Source: Dehalococcoidia bacterium
GTDB taxonomy: Bacteria; Chloroflexota; Dehalococcoidia; Tepidiformales; Tepidiformaceae
NCBI GenBank assembly: GCA_020853755.1
Contig: JADYYG010000010.1
Location: 1 to 63,660, forward strand
Direction: 5' to 3'
DNA: 63,660 bases
Of this stretch, positions 34,731 to 42,999 are shown one piece after another. Position 1 is the first letter of the stretch. Every line of letters starts with the position of its first letter. The notes under the pieces are model-generated. The model saw only the letters and a list, made by a program, of their open reading frames with translations, ran no database searches and had not been told where the DNA came from. The position numbers and the translations under genes were made by a program.

Positions 34731-35681
34731 TTACCCCTTCGCCCGCGCGGAACGGCTGCGGCGAAGGGCCCGCCGCTGGTAGGCCCAGCGCTGGACAAGG
34801 AGCGTGGCCACGCCCGCGACCACGATCGCAGCGAGGTTCACCACAAGCTGTAGTTGGGCGCCGCGCCACTCGCCCCAGTCGCCATAGGCGCTGGCCACGG
34901 CGATGTTCGCGGCGGCCGGGATGGTGGTTACCGAGACCAGCACGCCGATGAGCGCGCCGGACTTAATGGTGGTAAGGCTCAGCGTCCCGGCAATGCCCGC
35001 GGCCAGGGCGACGAGCACCGAATAGGTGTCCGGGTGCGAAATGAACAGCGTCGCCTGGCGGTTGGCGGGCGTTTCTTCCGGGGCGACTCCCACGGCATCC
35101 AGGACCAGGACGAGGAGAAAGGCCGCCGTAATCCCCACCGGGAAGCCGATGACCAACGCCTGCACTGACCTGCGGACGAGGGTCCAGCGCCGTTCGACCG
35201 CCGCGACCGAGATGCCCGCGAGCGGGCCGAACTCGGGTCCGACGATCATCGCACCAATGATGAGCACGATGGAGTCGGTCAGGATGCCCATCGTCGCGAT
35301 GGCCGTGGCGAGCACCATGAAGGCGAGGAAGGTGAACGAGAAGTCGGCCTCCTCGAACGTGCGGGCGCGGACGGTTTCCCAGACGACTGCATCACCGACC
35401 GCGCCGGGAGCCGCCGCCTCTGCGCCGCGGGCCGCATCGGAGATCGCTGTGTCGACGTACTCGACGGCAATCGTGCCTTCATGGTGCAGGCGCAGCGCTC
35501 GCAGTTCAGTCAGCACCCGGCTCGCGTCTTCGCGAGCGACATCGCAGAGGATGACGTCGCCATCCGGCTTGTGGGCCGCCCCGCGCAGATGAATGAGGTC
35601 GATGACTGAGGGCGTCTGGTTGAGGAAGTCGAGCACTGCGCCGGCCCGCTCGGCAGGCGCCACCAGGCGGAGATGGATCAT
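34731..35681 (-). CDS. DUF389 (TIGR00341-like) membrane protein
   Basis: 316 residues. N-terminal about 85 residues are a soluble ACT-like domain (MIHLRLVAPAERAGAVLDFL...). Then about six membrane helices with the DUF389 motif GAMIVGPEFGPLAG at about 145-158, a conserved loop (LSLTTIKSGALIGVLVSVTTIPAAANIAV), and a basic tail. The function of this family is unknown; a transporter role is often suspected. Start ATG 35681 is preferred over 35690 because TATCAT lies seven bases before it and covers the upstream ATG. Confidence 0.85.
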   Translation of the reverse strand: MIHLRLVAPAERAGAVLDFLNQTPSVIDLIHLRGAAHKPDGDVILCDVAREDASRVLTELRALRLHHEGTIAVEYVDTAISDAARGAEAAAPGAVGDAVVWETVRARTFEEADFSFTFLAFMVLATAIATMGILTDSIVLIIGAMIVGPEFGPLAGISVAAVERRWTLVRRSVQALVIGFPVGITAAFLLVLVLDAVGVAPEETPANRQATLFISHPDTYSVLVALAAGIAGTLSLTTIKSGALIGVLVSVTTIPAAANIAVASAYGDWGEWRGAQLQLVVNLAAIVVAGVATLLVQRWAYQRRALRRSRSARAKG

Positions 35682-35688
35682 GGGCGGC

Positions 35689-35694
35689 ATGATA
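35689..35694 (-). promoter_or_regulatory. -10 box (TATCAT) of the DUF389 gene
   Basis: TATCAT on the minus strand, seven bases before ATG 35681. Confidence 0.5.
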
Positions 35695-35787
35695 CCGGGC
35701 GCGGGCGGGACCCCCGCTTTCCGCGTCTTTCCCCCGCTGGCTCGCCGTTGGCGACTCTCTGGTACCCTCGCTGTGGTACGCACATCC

Positions 35788-36432
35788 ATGCCTGACGCGC
35801 TCCCCGATGAACGGCCGCAACGGCGGCGCGAATACTCCGGGCCCGGCTCCACGCTCGGGCTGGCTGCGCTCATCGTGCTCGCAGTTGCCGGGGGCATCTG
35901 GTTCTTCGAATTCCGCGATGGTGGCGGCGGCGGCGGTTCTTCGAGCAGCGCGTTCGGCGTCGAAGCGCTCCCCGACACGCTGAACCCGACCGGCAAGTCC
36001 GCGGCGGCGCGCCAGGGCCGGGCCGCGCCCAACTTCCGCCTTGCAGCCGCGGACGAAAGCGGCAATCCGGCCGCACTCACCAACTTCCGGGGCAAGTGGG
36101 TGCTCCTGAACTTCTGGGCCAGCTGGTGCCCGCCCTGCCGTGACGAAACACCCGACCTCCAGTCCTTCTTCGAACACAATGCCAACGAAGGGCTCGTGGT
36201 CCTCGGCGTGAACCAACAGGAGAAGGCGGAAGCCGCGAACACGTTCCTGCGCGAATTCGGCGTCACCTACCCGGTCGTCCTCGACACCGACGGAGAGGTC
36301 TCGGAGACCTATGGCGTCGGCCGGGGCCTGCCCATCAGCTTCCTCATCGCCCCCTCCGGCGTCATCGAAAAGGTCTACTTCGGCCGTCTCAGCGACGACA
36401 ACTTCAACGAAATCGAAGCAAAACTCGAATGA
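35788..36432 (+). CDS. resA: TlpA/ResA-type membrane-anchored thioredoxin
   Basis: 214 residues. One membrane helix (about 26-44, STLGLAALIVLAVAGGIWFF), a Gly/Ser-rich linker, then a thioredoxin domain with the redox pair Cys114-Pro-Pro-Cys117 (WASWCPPCRDETP) and the cis-Pro loop GLPISFLI. It reduces haem-site cysteines of apocytochrome c outside the membrane. ATG 35788 is used; an in-frame upstream start would add a non-conserved tail. It is followed by a heptamer cassette and then ResB. Confidence 0.9.
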   Translation: MPDALPDERPQRRREYSGPGSTLGLAALIVLAVAGGIWFFEFRDGGGGGGSSSSAFGVEALPDTLNPTGKSAAARQGRAAPNFRLAAADESGNPAALTNFRGKWVLLNFWASWCPPCRDETPDLQSFFEHNANEGLVVLGVNQQEKAEAANTFLREFGVTYPVVLDTDGEVSETYGVGRGLPISFLIAPSGVIEKVYFGRLSDDNFNEIEAKLE

Positions 36433-36584
36433 TTGTGGATTTTGGATTTCGGATTGTGGATTGGTTTTTCGCGGCGCGCTCGGCGTATTCGAGCCATGCC
36501 ACCAGGAACGAGGATGGCTGTTCGTCCGCACCGGACTGGGTGGAGGAAGGGAATCCACAATCCGAAATCCGAAATCCAAAATCG
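36431..36584 (+). repeat. Inverted heptamer-repeat cassette between resA and resB
   Basis: Left GGATTNN arm 36431-36463, spacer about 87 bases, right AATCCNN arm 36551-36584. The spacer differs from that of copies A and B. Confidence 0.8.
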
Positions 36585-36598
36585 CACGGGTTGCTGCC

Positions 36599-38302
36599 GT
36601 GAGCGTCGCGCAATCAGACATGCGGACGTCCCGCGTCGAGCCTTCGGGGTTCGACCCGCTGCGGACGGTTTGGGACTTGCTGACGAACGTGAAGTTCGCG
36701 CTGCTGCTGGTGGGGACGGCGCTGGTGGCCGGGCTCGTGGGCGTGGTGTTGCCGCAGGTGCCGGGGCCGATGCGCGGCAACCCGGCGGCACGGTCCGCAT
36801 GGATCGCCCTGCGCGAACAGTCGTATGGCCCGCTGACCGGCCCGATGGACCGCCTCGGCCTGTTCGACGTGTTCCATTCGACCTGGTTCAACGGCCTCTG
36901 GGTGCTCATCATCGTTGCCGTCACGGTCTGCACGGTGAGCCGCCTGCGGCCCACATGGCGCGCGGTCCAGCACCCGCAACTGACCGTCCCTGACGCCTAT
37001 TTCGAACGGGCGCACCATCGCGCCAGCTTCGTCCATGACGGCGGAGCGGAGGCAGTCGAACGCCTGCTGCGGAAGCGCCACTACAAGGTGACCGCCGCAG
37101 GTGAACGCGACGGCGCAACCTACCTGTTCGCCGACCGCTTCGCGTGGAGCCAGTACGGCACGTTCCTCAGCCACCTCGCGCTGCTCATGCTGCTGGTTGG
37201 CGCGCTGCTCACCACGCTTGCCGGGTTCGACCGCACCTTCGTGTACGCCGAAGCCGCGCCAGAGGCCTCGGTGTTCGATACGGCAGGCCCCGGCCAGATG
37301 TTCATCAAGGTCCTCGATGCTCACCGCGGCCTCGACGACAAGGACCGCATCATCGACTACCACAGCATCATCGAGGTCCGCCGCGGCGACGAGACGAAGA
37401 CCTGCAAGACGACCGTGAACGACCCCTGCCACGCCTTCGGCTACAAAATCCACCAGGCGGCCTGGTTCAACGACCTCGCGCACCTGCGCATCACGAACGC
37501 CGACGGCCGCGTGGTGGTCGACCAGAACCTGGACTTCAATAGCGAGAACACGGCCATCCCGACGCTGAAGGTGACCGGGGCCCGCGGGGCCACGCTCTTC
37601 GATGCCGAACTCCCCCAGATGGGCACCGACCCGGGCGAAACCAACGCCCGCGACGATGATTACGCGACAGGCGACCTGGTCTTCCCGTCCGAACCCGGCG
37701 CGGCGACCGGGCCGCTCTACCAGCTCGCGTGGCGGGTAGTGCGCGGCACGATGGAACTGACCATCACGGGGCCAGACCTCCAGCCGGTGACGCTGAAGCC
37801 GGGTGAATCAGCCCTGGCCGGGGTCTACCGGATAACGTTCGCCGGGGCGCGCTCCATCCCGGCCATCCAGGTGTTCGACATGCCCGGCGCGACCACCCCG
37901 GCCGGCGCGACAGTGCAGATGCCAAACGCGCCCGATGGCACACCCTACCTGTACGTCGCGGGGATCGACAGTTCCCCCACGTTGCTGGCGAAGGACCGTC
38001 CGGTCTCGATCGGCGGCTACACCTACACCTTCCGCGGGCAGGTGGAAGCGGCCGGCCTCAGCGTGAAGCGCGACCCGGGCGACACGTTCATCTGGCTGGC
38101 CGTGGGCATGGCGATGGTTGGCCTCGGCATCACCTTCTACGTGCCGCGCCGTCGGCTCTGGGTGAAGGTCACCCCGAACCGCACCTACCTCGCTGGCATC
38201 GCTGAAAAGACCACGCGCCTCGGCCGCGAGATGCGCCTCATGGGCGCTGAGCTCGGCGACGAATCGGTCCTCCTCGAAAGCGACCGTCGCCCGCTCGAAT
38301 AG
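36599..38302 (+). CDS. resB: ResB-type cytochrome c biogenesis protein
   Basis: 567 residues. Membrane helices near 32-55 (KFALLLVGTALVAGLVGVVLPQ), 95-115 (GLWVLIIVAVTVCTV), 185-205 (LSHLALLMLLVGALLTTLAGF) and 500-520, with a large extracytoplasmic region between. This is the CcsB/ResB layout used in System II cytochrome c maturation with ResA. GTG 36599 is the likely start (ATG 36620 is the alternative). ccsA/resC is not in the window. Confidence 0.87.
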   Translation: MSVAQSDMRTSRVEPSGFDPLRTVWDLLTNVKFALLLVGTALVAGLVGVVLPQVPGPMRGNPAARSAWIALREQSYGPLTGPMDRLGLFDVFHSTWFNGLWVLIIVAVTVCTVSRLRPTWRAVQHPQLTVPDAYFERAHHRASFVHDGGAEAVERLLRKRHYKVTAAGERDGATYLFADRFAWSQYGTFLSHLALLMLLVGALLTTLAGFDRTFVYAEAAPEASVFDTAGPGQMFIKVLDAHRGLDDKDRIIDYHSIIEVRRGDETKTCKTTVNDPCHAFGYKIHQAAWFNDLAHLRITNADGRVVVDQNLDFNSENTAIPTLKVTGARGATLFDAELPQMGTDPGETNARDDDYATGDLVFPSEPGAATGPLYQLAWRVVRGTMELTITGPDLQPVTLKPGESALAGVYRITFAGARSIPAIQVFDMPGATTPAGATVQMPNAPDGTPYLYVAGIDSSPTLLAKDRPVSIGGYTYTFRGQVEAAGLSVKRDPGDTFIWLAVGMAMVGLGITFYVPRRRLWVKVTPNRTYLAGIAEKTTRLGREMRLMGAELGDESVLLESDRRPLE

Positions 38303-38367
38303 ACGAGGCAATTCCACCCCTTCCCTGCCGGGCCGACCTATGCGAACATCTGTGCGATTCTGCCGGG

Positions 38368-40701
38368 GTGGCCGCAAAGGAGTCTGCCGTGGTCAAGCCG
38401 CCGCCTGCCTATCCCGTCCCAGCTGTCCGGCCGATCCCGCCGGCCGTCATCGCCGAAAAGGTGGTCGCCACCCTTCGCAGCAAGCCGACCGAGACCCACG
38501 TCCGGCGCATCGATGAGCGCCCGGCGCGCTACGGGACATGGCCCGCCGACCTCGATCCCCGGCTGTTGGCGGCCCTCCGCAAGCGCGGCATCGAACACCC
38601 CTACAGCCACCAGGCGGCCGCCATCGGCAACGCCATCGCCGGCAAGAACACCGTGGTCGTAACCCCTACGGCGAGCGGGAAGACCCTCTGCTACAACGTC
38701 CCGGTCATCGATGCGATCCTCAAGGACCCAACGACCCGCGCGCTCTACCTCTTCCCGACGAAGGCCCTCGCCCAGGACCAACTCGACGAACTGCACGGGC
38801 TGATCACCGACCTGCAGGCCGACATTCGCACCTTCACCTACGACGGCGACACCCCTGCTGATGCCCGCCGCGCGGTTCGCCAGGCCGGCCACATCGTGCT
38901 CACGAACCCGGACATGCTGCACACGGCCGTCCTCCCCCACCACACCAAGTGGGTGCAACTGTTCGAATCGCTCCAGTACGTCGTCATCGATGAGGTGCAC
39001 ACCTACCGGGGCATCTTCGGGAGCCACCTCGCGAACGTCCTCCGCCGCCTGCGCCGCATCTGCCAGTTCTACGGGACAGACCCGACGTTCATCCTCTGCT
39101 CTGCGACGATCGCAAACCCCGGCGAACTGGCGGCGGCCCTCCTCGGCGACGACATCGAACTGATCGACGACAACGGCGCGCCCGCCGGCGAACGCGTGGT
39201 GGTCATCCACAACCCGCCGGTGGTCAACCGCGAACTCGGCATCCGCCAGTCGTCGCTCAAGGCGGCCCGGGACATCGGCGCCGAACTGATTCGCGCGGGC
39301 GTGCAGACGATCGTCTTCGCGCCAAGCCGGATGCGCGTCGAGATCCTCCTGACCTACCTGCGCGACGCCCTCCGCAACAAACCGGGCGACCCGGAACGCG
39401 TGACCGGCTACCGCGGCGGCTACCTGCCGAACGAGCGCCGGGCCGTCGAGAAGGGCCTCCGCGACGGCTCGATCCGCGGCGTGGTCGCGACGAACGCCCT
39501 CGAACTCGGCATCGATATCGGCGGACTCGGCGCGAGCGTGGTCACCGGCTACCCCGGCGCGCTGGCCAGCCTCTGGCAGCAGTTCGGCCGGGCTGGGCGC
39601 AGCCGCGAAGCCGCCCTCTCGGTCCTCGTGGCCTCTTCGAACCCGCTCGACCAGTTTGTCGCAACGCACCCGGATTTCGTCTTCGAAGGCACCATGGAGC
39701 GCGGGCTCATCGACCCGGACAACCTCTTCGTGATGGCCAGCCACCTGAAGTGCGCCGCCTTCGAGCTGCCCTTCGGCGTCGACGAGGCATTCGGGCCGAA
39801 CGCCGCCGAGATGCTGGACATCCTCGCCGAGGACGGCGTGGTCCAGAAGGCGAACAACCGCTACCACTGGATGAGCGAGGCCTACCCGGCCGAACAGGTC
39901 AGCCTCCGCACCGCCAGCACCGACAACTTCGTCATCATCGAACAGGGGCCGCAGCCGCGGGTCATCGGCGAATGCGACCGGCCCAGTGCGCCGCTGCTCA
40001 TCCACGAAGACGCCATCTACATCCACCGCGGCCAGCAGTACGAAGTCGAGTACCTCGACTGGGACGAAAAGAAGGCGTTCGTTGCCCCGGTCTCGGTCGA
40101 CTACTACACGGACGCCCAGCTCGCGGTCGAACTAAAAGTGCTCGACCAGTTCGAGCATGCGGGAGCGGCGGCCGGGAGCCACGCGGCCGGTGAGGTGGCC
40201 ATCACGTTCCTCGCCACCATCTTCAAGAAGGTGAAGCTGAACACCCACGAGAACGTGGGCTGGGGGAAGATCGCCATCCCGGAGTCGAACCTGCACACCT
40301 CGGCCTACTGGCTGATGTTCGACGAGGCGGCGACCGCAGGGCTGGACCGCGAGCAGATTGCGGCGGGGCTCAGCGGCATCGGCGAACTGGCGCGCAACCT
40401 CGCGCCTATCTTCTGCCTCTGCGACGCGCGTGACATCGGCGCAAACGTCCAGGTGCGCGCGCCAAGCACGGAGCGTCCGACGGTCTACCTGTACGACATG
40501 ATTCCCGGCGGGGTAGGCCTCGCCGAGCGCCTGTTCGAGGTGCGGGAGCAGCTCATCGAGGCCTGCCTCGCGCTCGCGAAGGCCTGTGCGTGCGAAAACG
40601 GCTGCCCCGGCTGCGTCGGCCCCCAGATCGAGCCGAACAGCCCGGCCAAGCGCGCAGCGGTCCGGCTCCTGGAGCGGATGGCGAACCCGTCCGAATCCTA
40701 G
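38368..40701 (+). CDS. DEAD/DEAH-type helicase with C-terminal Cys cluster (MrfA/YprA family)
   Basis: 777 residues. Helicase motifs: TPTASGKTLCYN (motif I, about 98-109), PTKALAQDQ, DEVHTYRG (motif II), LCSATIANP (motif III), and ATNALELGIDIGGLG with QQFGRAGRS (motifs V-VI). The C-terminal DUF1998 part holds four cysteines, LAKACACENGCPGCVGP. MrfA unwinds DNA in mitomycin-damage repair in Bacillus, so a DNA-repair role is likely. The TAG stop is the first part of a REP element. A GATTCT hexamer lies six bases before GTG 38368. Confidence 0.88.
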   Translation: MAAKESAVVKPPPAYPVPAVRPIPPAVIAEKVVATLRSKPTETHVRRIDERPARYGTWPADLDPRLLAALRKRGIEHPYSHQAAAIGNAIAGKNTVVVTPTASGKTLCYNVPVIDAILKDPTTRALYLFPTKALAQDQLDELHGLITDLQADIRTFTYDGDTPADARRAVRQAGHIVLTNPDMLHTAVLPHHTKWVQLFESLQYVVIDEVHTYRGIFGSHLANVLRRLRRICQFYGTDPTFILCSATIANPGELAAALLGDDIELIDDNGAPAGERVVVIHNPPVVNRELGIRQSSLKAARDIGAELIRAGVQTIVFAPSRMRVEILLTYLRDALRNKPGDPERVTGYRGGYLPNERRAVEKGLRDGSIRGVVATNALELGIDIGGLGASVVTGYPGALASLWQQFGRAGRSREAALSVLVASSNPLDQFVATHPDFVFEGTMERGLIDPDNLFVMASHLKCAAFELPFGVDEAFGPNAAEMLDILAEDGVVQKANNRYHWMSEAYPAEQVSLRTASTDNFVIIEQGPQPRVIGECDRPSAPLLIHEDAIYIHRGQQYEVEYLDWDEKKAFVAPVSVDYYTDAQLAVELKVLDQFEHAGAAAGSHAAGEVAITFLATIFKKVKLNTHENVGWGKIAIPESNLHTSAYWLMFDEAATAGLDREQIAAGLSGIGELARNLAPIFCLCDARDIGANVQVRAPSTERPTVYLYDMIPGGVGLAERLFEVREQLIEACLALAKACACENGCPGCVGPQIEPNSPAKRAAVRLLERMANPSES

Positions 40702-40721
40702 ATCCGACCGTAAGGGAGGCC
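40702..40721 (+). repeat. REP element 1 (single, direct)
   Basis: ATCCGACCGTAAGGGAGGCC, one base different from the consensus, starting right after the helicase stop codon and about 60 bases before the transposase gene. Confidence 0.8.
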
Positions 40722-40784
40722 CACCGTGAATGCTGCTCGACGGCGCCATTTGAAGCCGAGCACGGGTAGGCCCAGCACGGGACC

Positions 40785-41294
40785 GTGAGCGACCCCCTCG
40801 CCTACTTCATCACCTTCACCTGCTATGGTGCTCGCCTTCACGGGAACCCCAATGGCTCCGTGGAGCGCCTTCGCGACGGCGGCGGAGTGCGCGAATTGGC
40901 CATAGATCGGCCGCGCGAACAGCACGAGCGCTCCCTGCTGGTCGCAGGGCCAGCATCTCTCGAAGCTTCGCAGCGCCAGTTCGTCGCGAGCGCCATCGAA
41001 GGCGTCGCGGAGTTTCGTGGCTGGACTCTTTGGGCGCTGAACGTTCGCTCGAATCACGTGCACGTGGTGGTATCCGCGCCCGTTCAACCCGAACGGGTCA
41101 TGAACGCATTCAAGTCCTGGGCAACGCGCCGTTTGCGCGAGGCAGGGCTGGCGAGCGAAACGGCGCGGATTTGGACTCGCCACGGAAGCACCCGGTACCT
41201 GTGGAAGGAAGAAGACATCGCAGCGGCGGTGCAATACGTCCTCGAAGGCCAGGGCCCTGACCTCGGCGGCGTCAGAGGCCCTTCCCCATCCTAG
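40785..41294 (+). CDS. REP-associated tyrosine transposase (RAYT, Y1 HUH family)
   Basis: 169 residues. Related to IS200/IS605 TnpA. The HUH motif is SNHVHVVVSA (about 88-97) and the catalytic Tyr is probably in AAVQYVLEGQ near the C terminus. The N-terminal strand AYFITFTCYGARLHGN is typical. RAYTs are single-copy chromosomal proteins that move REP sequences rather than themselves. REP copies lie on both sides, and the stop TAG abuts REP 2. Start GTG 40785. Confidence 0.87.
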   Translation: MSDPLAYFITFTCYGARLHGNPNGSVERLRDGGGVRELAIDRPREQHERSLLVAGPASLEASQRQFVASAIEGVAEFRGWTLWALNVRSNHVHVVVSAPVQPERVMNAFKSWATRRLREAGLASETARIWTRHGSTRYLWKEEDIAAAVQYVLEGQGPDLGGVRGPSPS

Positions 41295-41443
41295 ATCCGA
41301 CCGTGAGGGAGGCCCTGAATTGCGCGTGGCCCGCAGCTGAACCCTGGCGTGCCGGAAGTGGATCGTCTGTCGCAAGACCAACAGCCGGGCTAGAGTCGAA
41401 CGTCCGTGGTGGGTGACCTTCGGGGCCTCCCTGACGGTCGGAT
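41295..41443 (+). repeat. REPIN 1: REP pair in inverted order
   Basis: REP 2 (ATCCGACCGTGAGGGAGGCC, 41295-41314) and an inverted partner at 41424-41443 enclose about 110 bases. The enclosed sequence is homologous to that of REPIN 2. Each REP core is an imperfect palindrome: CCGACC and GGGAGG around a GTGA or GTCA loop. Confidence 0.85.
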
Positions 41444-41508
41444 CTAGGATTGCCGGCCGCTGGGCCGCCTTTCGCGCGAGGCAGGGTAGGGGCCCTTCTC
41501 CATCCTGG

Positions 41509-41651
41509 ATCCGACCGTGAGGGAGGCCCTGAATTGCGCGTGGCACTGCTGCCCAACCTCGGAGTGGGGGTTCGCTGTCGCAGGACCGGCAGCCGGGCTA
41601 GAGTCGAGAGTCCGTGGTGGGTGACCTTCGGGGCCTCCCTGACGGTCGGAT
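41509..41651 (+). repeat. REPIN 2: REP pair in inverted order
   Basis: REP 3 at 41509-41528 and inverted REP 4 at 41632-41651. It starts 214 bases after REPIN 1 and shares both the flanks (CCCTTCTCCATCCTGG) and the inner sequence, so the whole block is a tandem duplication. The gap between RAYT and hicB (41295-41701) holds only these elements and the hicB promoter. Confidence 0.85.
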
Positions 41652-41689
41652 CTAGGATTGCTGGCCGCGGGGCCGCCTTGCGTGCGTGG

Positions 41690-41695
41690 TAGACT
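41690..41695 (+). promoter_or_regulatory. -10 box (TAGACT) of hicBA
   Basis: TAGACT is followed by CAGGAC and ATG 41702, so the mRNA is probably leaderless. Confidence 0.55.
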
Positions 41696-41701
41696 CAGGA
41701 C

Positions 41702-41944
41702 ATGGAAGAGTTCACCGTCATCGACCGCGGGATCACGTACCGCATCGAGCAGGTCGAAGAGGGCGGCTACTTCGGCGAGGTTGTCGGTCTGGAGACGTGT
41801 CTTACCGACGGGCTGACCATCGACGAGACCATTCAGAATCTCCGAGAAGTCCTGGTGATGTACCTGGAAGTGGCTGACGAAGAAGGCCTGCCAGTCCCGG
41901 CCGAGATCCGGTCTGCACTGAGGGAACGGCGGGTGAGTGCCTGA
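41702..41944 (+). CDS. hicB: HicB antitoxin
   Basis: 80 residues. The HicB fold pattern is seen: YRIEQVEEGGYFGEVVGLETCLTDGLTIDETIQNLREVLVMYLE. It neutralises HicA. There is no C-terminal DNA-binding domain, so autoregulation would need another part of the complex. It overlaps hicA by eight bases. Antitoxin-first order. Confidence 0.88.
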   Translation: MEEFTVIDRGITYRIEQVEEGGYFGEVVGLETCLTDGLTIDETIQNLREVLVMYLEVADEEGLPVPAEIRSALRERRVSA

Positions 41945-42161
41945 CCTGCCATCCCTTCGCTCACGCCAGGTAGTTACGGCGCTGGAGCGAGGTGGCTTCT
42001 CTGTCGCTCGGCAGTCCGGGAGCCACGTGATGCTCTTTAACCACAGAACGCGCCGGACGACTGTCGTACCCGTTCATGCTCGCGACCTGCCCATGCGCAC
42101 ACTGCGGGCGATCATCAAGCAGAGCGGACTCACTGTGGACGAGTTCCTCGCGCTGCTCTGA
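41937..42161 (+). CDS. hicA: HicA mRNA interferase toxin
   Basis: 74 residues. SLRSRQVVTALERGGFSVARQSGSHVMLF is the double-stranded-RNA-binding-like HicA fold with the catalytic His in GSHV. The tail MRTLRAIIKQSGLTVDEFLALL is typical. It blocks translation by cutting mRNA. Start at GTG 41937. Confidence 0.9.
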   Translation: MPDLPSLRSRQVVTALERGGFSVARQSGSHVMLFNHRTRRTTVVPVHARDLPMRTLRAIIKQSGLTVDEFLALL

Positions 42162-42246
42162 ATCAGGCGGCGCTCACCGTGACACGCACCTGCCTGCCGC
42201 CGTGCGGCCTGCCTCTGCCCCCGGATGCCCGCGCTCGGGCGAGTGG

Positions 42247-42534
42247 CTAGAACTGCGTCAGGATCGGGAGGAGCGCTGTCAGCAGCGCGCCCACCTGGAG
42301 TCCCCGCACGACCGGACCCGGCACCGTGGCGCCTTCATGCACCAGGTAGTGGTTCCGGCGGCCCATCCGCTCCCGCGAAATGTAACCGTCGCGCTCAAGG
42401 TCAGCGACGATGCGCTTTACGGCGCGCTCGCTGATGCCCACCTTGACCGCGAGGTCTCGCAGGCGAATGTCGGGTTCCTCCGTGACACAGAGCAACACGT
42501 TGGCGTGGTTCGTAAGAAAGTTCCATTCAGCCAT
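42247..42534 (-). CDS. Small winged-helix regulator (MarR/ArsR-like)
   Basis: 95 residues. NFLTNHANVLLCVTEEPDIRLRDLAVKVGISERAVKRIVADLERDGYISRERMGRRNHYLV is a winged helix with its wing at MGRRNHY. The C-terminal end (GALLTALLPILTQF) is hydrophobic. Start ATG 42534. The ligand, if any, and target are unknown; it may act on neighbours. Confidence 0.7.
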   Translation of the reverse strand: MAEWNFLTNHANVLLCVTEEPDIRLRDLAVKVGISERAVKRIVADLERDGYISRERMGRRNHYLVHEGATVPGPVVRGLQVGALLTALLPILTQF

Positions 42535-42608
42535 TGCGTGACTGAGACTACACCCGATAACGAACCTGCGAACAGCGAAATCTGTTTCGTGAAGTAATTG
42601 GCCTTTAT

Positions 42609-42905
42609 TTACCGTTCGACGTCGAAGCGGCCGAGCGCGGTGTCGACCGGCATCACCGAGACCTCCACGCGTTCGACTGTGGCCTCGGATGGGCCGCGCT
42701 TGCAGGCGACGATGAACTGCTTCACCAGGTTCCGCTCGCCCTGGACGATGGCCTCGCACGAGCCGTCTGGCAGTTGTCTGCAACTGCCGACCAGCGAGAG
42801 CGTGTTGGCCACGTTTCGAATCCAGAGCCGGAAGCCAACACCCTGGACCTTCCCGTAGATGAGCACACGCTGCTGCTGGGGGACGTAGAGGTCGAACTTC
42901 GCCAC
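42609..42905 (-). CDS. acyP: Acylphosphatase-like protein with altered active site
   Basis: 98 residues, normal family length. It hydrolyses carboxyl-phosphate bonds if active. The substrate loop YGKVQGVGFRLWI with Arg26 is intact. The second motif reads GSCRQLPDGSCE, so the catalytic Asn is replaced by Gln44. Activity may be low or absent. GTG 42905 with a GATAAT box five bases upstream. Confidence 0.85.
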   Translation of the reverse strand: MAKFDLYVPQQQRVLIYGKVQGVGFRLWIRNVANTLSLVGSCRQLPDGSCEAIVQGERNLVKQFIVACKRGPSEATVERVEVSVMPVDTALGRFDVER

Positions 42906-42910
42906 ACCGG

Positions 42911-42916
42911 ATTATC
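42911..42916 (-). promoter_or_regulatory. -10 box (GATAAT) of the acylphosphatase gene
   Basis: GATAAT on the minus strand, five bases (CCGGT) before GTG 42905. Confidence 0.5.
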
Positions 42917-42956
42917 GGCAGGCAGGCGCGCTGCGTTGAGTTTCAGGGTTGTTCGA

Positions 42957-42985
42957 CTCCCCCACCGGCATAATCGGCGGGGGAG
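42957..42985. terminator. GC-rich hairpin after the SDR gene
   Basis: CTCCCCC pairs with GGGGGAG, and CCG with CGG inside it, just beyond the SDR stop (43000). No T-run on either side, so only a terminator-like hairpin. Confidence 0.45.
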
Positions 42986-42999
42986 CCTTTCGGGCAAGC

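Noticed and set aside
42162..42246. A gene or RNA between hicA and the winged-helix gene
   Set aside because: Short, GC-rich, no frame or hairpin worth naming.
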